From Verrucomicrobiaceae bacterium (GTDB lineage Bacteria; Verrucomicrobiota; Verrucomicrobiia; Verrucomicrobiales; Verrucomicrobiaceae), in assembly GCA_027489965.1 (NCBI GenBank), contig JAIXZA010000004.1, positions 62,001 to 126,000 on the forward strand: 64,000 bases of DNA, written 5' to 3'. The notes under the pieces are model-generated. The model saw only the letters and a program-made list of their open reading frames with translations, did not search any database and was not told where the DNA came from. Made by a program: the position numbers and the translations under genes. Position 1 is the first letter of the stretch; each line of letters begins with the position of its first letter. Positions 60,703-64,000 of the stretch are shown piece after piece.

Positions 60703-61677
60703 ATGACTCGTACCATCCTCTCTACTGTCTTTGTTCTTGGACTCGCCACTCAGATAAATGCTCAAAACATTCGCGCTGGTATTATCGGCCTCGATACGTC
60801 CCATGTTTTATCGTTTACCAAGACGCTGAATGCTCAGCCCCAGAAGCCTGAAGTGATGGGCGTGCAAATGGTAGCTGCTTATGCACAGGGATCCAAAGAC
60901 ATCGAGTCCAGCACCAAGCGTGTGCCTGAATACATTGAGAAAGTGAAAGCCATGGGTGTGGAGATCGTGCCTAGCATTGAGGCATTGCTAGACAAAGTGG
61001 ATGTCATTTTTCTAGAAACCAACGATGGCCGTCCGCATCTGGAGCAATTGCGCCCATGCCTTGCTGCACATAAACCCGTCTTTATCGATAAGCCGATCGC
61101 AGGCACTCTGGTGGATGCGATCAAAATTTTTGATGAAGCTAAGGCTGCTGGAGTGCCTCTGTTTTCCTCCTCATCTCTACGTTTTGGCAAAACGACGCAG
61201 GCTGTGCGCGGTGGCAGTCTTGGGAAGGTGAGCCAGGCGGAAACTTACAGTCCTGCCTCCCTAGAAAAGACGCACCCAGATCTCTTCTGGTATGGCGTTC
61301 ATGGAGTCGAGAGCCTATTCACGGTCATGGGCACTGGGTGCATTTCGGTAAAGCGTGGCACCACTGCCGATGGTAAAATCACCGTCACTGGCACCTGGGA
61401 CGGCGGCAGAAAAGGCACCTTCTCTGAAAACAAAGGCTATGGCGGCAAAGCCGTTGGTGAAAAAGGTGAGTCTGCTGTGGGCAGCTACGATGGCTATGAT
61501 CCGCTGCTTTTCGCCGCCGTGCATTTTTTCCGCACTGGAATCGTCCCAGTCTCAGCGGAAGAGACCCTAGAAATCTATGCTTTCATGGAAGCCGCCGATG
61601 AAAGCAAACGCCGCAACGGTGACGAAGTCACCCTTAAAGAGGTCATGGATAAAGCTCTTGCCGAAGCTCGGAAGTAG
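60703..61677 (+). CDS. Exported Gfo/Idh/MocA-family oxidoreductase
   Basis: From ATG 60703 the 324-residue product has a signal peptide (MTRTILSTVFVLGLATQINA) and then a Rossmann start (IRAGIIGLDTSHVLSFTKTL), the NAD-type text VDVIFLETNDGRPHLEQL and the family's EKP-like motif as PVFIDKPIAG. The second domain is the beta-sheet domain of the family. Exported Gfo/Idh/MocA proteins are frequent in Planctomycetes and Verrucomicrobiota and act on sugars or sugar derivatives, with a cofactor of uncertain origin. The frame starts at 60664, but that stretch would spoil the signal peptide. It ends before a bidirectional terminator. Confidence 0.87.
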   Translation: MTRTILSTVFVLGLATQINAQNIRAGIIGLDTSHVLSFTKTLNAQPQKPEVMGVQMVAAYAQGSKDIESSTKRVPEYIEKVKAMGVEIVPSIEALLDKVDVIFLETNDGRPHLEQLRPCLAAHKPVFIDKPIAGTLVDAIKIFDEAKAAGVPLFSSSSLRFGKTTQAVRGGSLGKVSQAETYSPASLEKTHPDLFWYGVHGVESLFTVMGTGCISVKRGTTADGKITVTGTWDGGRKGTFSENKGYGGKAVGEKGESAVGSYDGYDPLLFAAVHFFRTGIVPVSAEETLEIYAFMEAADESKRRNGDEVTLKEVMDKALAEARK

Positions 61678-61696
61678 AACCTTTTGAAAATGAAAA

Positions 61697-61720
61697 GTGG
61701 GATGTCTTTCGACATCCCAC
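61697..61720. terminator. Bidirectional rho-independent terminator
   Basis: A perfect 10-bp stem (GTGGGATGTC / GACATCCCAC) with the loop TTTC is flanked by AAAA on the left and GATCTTTT on the right. It lies exactly between the convergent Gfo/Idh/MocA gene and the rpiB-glyA gene and can stop both transcripts. Confidence 0.9.
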
Positions 61721-61747
61721 GATCTTTTCAGAACTTGGATGGTGCGC

Positions 61748-63445
61748 TTACGGCAGCGGGAAACGCTCGTTGATTTGGGCGATCTCGGCTTTGATCTCGG
61801 CAAGCACGGTTGAGTTGTCCTTATTCGTGAGGGCCTTGTCGATCCAGTTGGCGATCTGTACCATTTCAGCCTCTTTCATGCCACGCGTCGTGACGGCTGG
61901 AGTGCCGATACGGATACCTCCACCAAGAGTGATTTTCTCGGTGTCAAATGGGATGCCGTTTTTGTTCACGGTGATGCCGGCGTGATCCAGAGTCTCACTG
62001 GCCACTTTGCCATTCAGACCTTTGGGACGAAGATCGACTAGCATGAGGTGGTTATCAGTGCCACCGCTGACGATGCGGTAGCCGATCTCGCTAAGGCGAC
62101 CGGCCAGAGCTTGGGCATTCTTCACCACCTGCGCGGTGTATTGCGCAAAGTCAGGCTTTAAGCACTCACCAAAACAGACGGCTTTGGCAGCGATGACGTG
62201 CATGAGAGGGCCGCCCTGCACACCTGGGAAAACTTGGCTGTTGATCTTTTTGATGAGATCTTCGTTGTTGGTCAGGATGATGCCGCCACGGGGACCGCGC
62301 AGGGATTTATGCGTGGTGCTGGTGACGAAGTCCGCGTATTCCATCGGACTCGGGTGCGCGCCACCAGCGACGAGGCCGGCGATGTGGGCCATATCGACAA
62401 AGAGGTATGCGCCGACGCTTTTGGCGATCTCGCTCATGCGTTTGAAGTCGATGATACGCGGGTAGGCAGAAGCACCTGCGGTGATCATTTTTGGCTGCTC
62501 GCGCTTGGCGACTTCGGCCAGCTCATCGTAGTCGATGAGTTCATCTGACTGGCGTACACCGTATTGGCAGAAGTTGTAGAAGCGGCCGGAGAAGTTCGCT
62601 GGATTACCATGGGTAAGATGACCGCCGTGGGCGAGGTTCATGCCGAGTACTTTATCGCCTGGTTGAAGCACGCTGAAATAAACGGCAGCATTGGCCTGGG
62701 AGCCTGAGTGTGGCTGGACGTTGGCGTATTTAGCTCCAAAGAGCTGGCAGGCGCGGTCGATGGCCAATTGCTCTACTTTATCCACTTCCTCACAGCCGCC
62801 ATACCAGCGCTTGGCTGGATAACCTTCGGCATATTTATTGGTCAGACATGAGCCCTGCGCGGCCATGACGGCTCGGCTGGTGAAGTTCTCACTGGCGATG
62901 AGCTCGATGTTGTTTTGCTGACGATGCTGCTCACCGCGAATGATTTCGGCGACGGCTGGATCTGCGGTGGCGAGGATGCTGAGGGGATGGGCTTGGGTAT
63001 TCATTTTATCGACTCTGCGCCCGTGGCGGCCACCAGCGAAGGGGGTCTTTAACCAGGTGTCCACGATGTCTTTAGCGGTAGCTTCAGGCGTGGTTTTACC
63101 AGCGAGGCAGAGAATGTTGGACGCGTTGTGTTCACGCGTGATGGCAGCGGTTTCCGTATCGCTCACAAGGCTGGCCTGGATGCCAGCATGGCGGTTGGCA
63201 CTGATGGACATGCCGATGCCCGTGGTGCAGACGAGAATGCCAGCGTCGGCTCGGCCATCGAGCACACGTTCAGAGACGAGCTCTGCGTAGTCTGGGTAAT
63301 CCACGCTGTCCATGCTGTAGGTGCCCAGGTCTTCGACGCTGTAGCTGCCGCTGGCCTTCAAGTGGGCGACGACGACATTTTTCAGAGCAAGACCGCCATG
63401 GTCAGATCCGATAGCGATGGTGTGGGGCAGCGTAGAGTTCGACAT
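61748..63445 (-). CDS. RpiB-GlyA fusion: ribose-5-phosphate isomerase B plus serine hydroxymethyltransferase
   Basis: One frame of 565 residues. Residues 1-147 are complete Rpi[14 protein letters not shown]73 in [19 protein letters not shown], and the His in [12 protein letters not shown]. Residues 148-565 are a full-length [35 protein letters not shown], and the PLP Lys in [14 protein letters not shown]. The linker [10 protein letters not shown] holds no stop. An internal ATG at 63004 could start SHMT alone, but no Shine-Dalgarno precedes it. RpiB serves the pentose phosphate path and SHMT makes glycine and C1 units. In Bacillus the two genes lie side by side behind ywlE, as here. Confidence 0.93.
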   Translation of the reverse strand: MSNSTLPHTIAIGSDHGGLALKNVVVAHLKASGSYSVEDLGTYSMDSVDYPDYAELVSERVLDGRADAGILVCTTGIGMSISANRHAGIQASLVSDTETAAITREHNASNILCLAGKTTPEATAKDIVDTWLKTPFAGGRHGRRVDKMNTQAHPLSILATADPAVAEIIRGEQHRQQNNIELIASENFTSRAVMAAQGSCLTNKYAEGYPAKRWYGGCEEVDKVEQLAIDRACQLFGAKYANVQPHSGSQANAAVYFSVLQPGDKVLGMNLAHGGHLTHGNPANFSGRFYNFCQYGVRQSDELIDYDELAEVAKREQPKMITAGASAYPRIIDFKRMSEIAKSVGAYLFVDMAHIAGLVAGGAHPSPMEYADFVTSTTHKSLRGPRGGIILTNNEDLIKKINSQVFPGVQGGPLMHVIAAKAVCFGECLKPDFAQYTAQVVKNAQALAGRLSEIGYRIVSGGTDNHLMLVDLRPKGLNGKVASETLDHAGITVNKNGIPFDTEKITLGGGIRIGTPAVTTRGMKEAEMVQIANWIDKALTNKDNSTVLAEIKAEIAQINERFPLP

Positions 63446-63456
63446 TAGGGAAAGGG

Positions 63457-63933
63457 TTACGATTGGGAGGGTTTCCAGGTTTGCTCAATGAAGGCGTGAA
63501 TGCTAGGCAGTAATTTGTCCAGATGTTCCTGCATTTCACGATACTCTTCCAAATCACCGCCAAAGGGATCAGAGACGTCTTTGCCACGCAGTTTATCGTC
63601 AGCCGTGAACTCACTCAGGAGGTAAATTTTATCTTCAGCCTCAGGGTAGTCCATGAGGAGGGCGGCTAGATGGCTGCGGCCAAGGGCAAAGATGTGTGTC
63701 GCCTGATCCACGAGATCAATGGTCACGGCCTTGCTCTGGTGCTTGGAGAGGTCTAGGCCGCGTTCTTTGGCCAGTTTGGCGCTATGGCGGCTGGCTGCTT
63801 GTCCAGAAAAAGCGCCAACACCCGCACTGTTTACGTCATAGTCTTGAGCGGCTTTCACCAAGTCACGAAAAAGCACCTCAGCCAGGGGGCTGCGGCAGGT
63901 GTTTCCAGTGCAGACAAAAAGGACGTTTTTCAA
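63457..63933 (-). CDS. Low-molecular-weight phosphatase, YwlE-type protein arginine phosphatase
   Basis: The product starts at TTG 63933, which has a full GGAGG five bases upstream; ATG 63963 lacks one. The phosphatase loop is CTGNTCRS (Cys, Arg) and the general acid is Asp in SDPFGG. The Thr in the loop (CTGNT) is the residue linked to arginine rather than tyrosine specificity in Bacillus YwlE. Arginine phosphatase would oppose a McsB-like kinase, which is not in the window. It lies 11 bases before the rpiB-glyA gene on the same strand, so they form an operon. Confidence 0.88.
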   Translation of the reverse strand: MKNVLFVCTGNTCRSPLAEVLFRDLVKAAQDYDVNSAGVGAFSGQAASRHSAKLAKERGLDLSKHQSKAVTIDLVDQATHIFALGRSHLAALLMDYPEAEDKIYLLSEFTADDKLRGKDVSDPFGGDLEEYREMQEHLDKLLPSIHAFIEQTWKPSQS

Positions 63934-64000
63934 AGAACCTCCAGAGTGCCGCGCTACGCTCATTTGTCAAAAGACCGTTCGCAGCATAAATCAACCTTTC

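Noticed and set aside
61748..63004. Separate glyA gene starting at the internal ATG 63004
   Set aside because: No Shine-Dalgarno precedes it and the frame is continuous with complete RpiB; a fusion is the simpler reading, although a secondary start cannot be excluded.

Overview
The window looks like a chromosomal segment of a verrucomicrobial bacterium, probably near Prosthecobacter or Verrucomicrobium. This is inferred from gene content, because there is no rRNA gene to confirm it. The pointers are a double-length UvrA of the kind also known in Chlamydia, many secreted hydrolases (arylsulfatase, M60 peptidase, exported oxidoreductases), a very large exported TPR protein, a MoxR/DUF58/BatA-type operon, and a SpmA-SpmB fusion in a lineage not known to form spores. 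I see no rRNA, no convincing tRNA and no CRISPR array.

Left accessory part (1-12.2 kb). A truncated FG-GAP-like surface protein is followed by an esterase remnant, a small unknown gene and a stand-alone receiver domain. Next comes a restriction island (3.7-7.7 kb). The first ~40 codons and the last ~230 codons of a large type ISP restriction-modification gene survive at its two ends. Between them lie an intact Eco29kI-type restriction/methylation pair and an unknown gene. A second, more decayed copy of the ISP 3' end lies further on, behind another unknown gene. Then follow a 41-bp tandem repeat, an FN3 protein, a collagen-like protein and a sulfatase. Two copies of an inverted-repeat element built of helically phased 10-mers sit between these genes.

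Middle part (12.2-42.4 kb). ApbE, an Agl23-like membrane protein and a pseudopilin form a minus-strand operon. It is divergent from a 2078-residue TPR protein plus lipoprotein, and two AT palindromes sit in the shared promoter region. A CarH-like B12 photoreceptor-regulator is divergent from spmAB. VapBC and an FAD dehydrogenase follow. Then comes the envelope operon moxR - DUF58 - BatA-like - DUF4175-like - VWA/GATase-like - C13-like protease - HtrA/LamG/transglutaminase-like fusion. Two cargo pieces interrupt it: a four-helix-bundle (23S intervening-sequence type) gene inside perfect 42-bp inverted repeats, and a RelE-type toxin-antitoxin pair.

Right part (42.4-64 kb). DNA repair genes (double UvrA, UvrD/Rep helicase) and rnhB are followed by PepD, a Tat-exported FAD protein, a short inverted-repeat (MITE-like) element, a lipase-like lipoprotein, an M60 peptidase and an MFS permease. 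Last come an unidentified P-loop protein, an exported Gfo/Idh/MocA protein, an in-frame RpiB-GlyA fusion and a YwlE-type arginine phosphatase. That last order mirrors the ywlE-rpiB-glyA order of Bacillus.

All family names come from reading the translated sequence by eye. No database search was possible.
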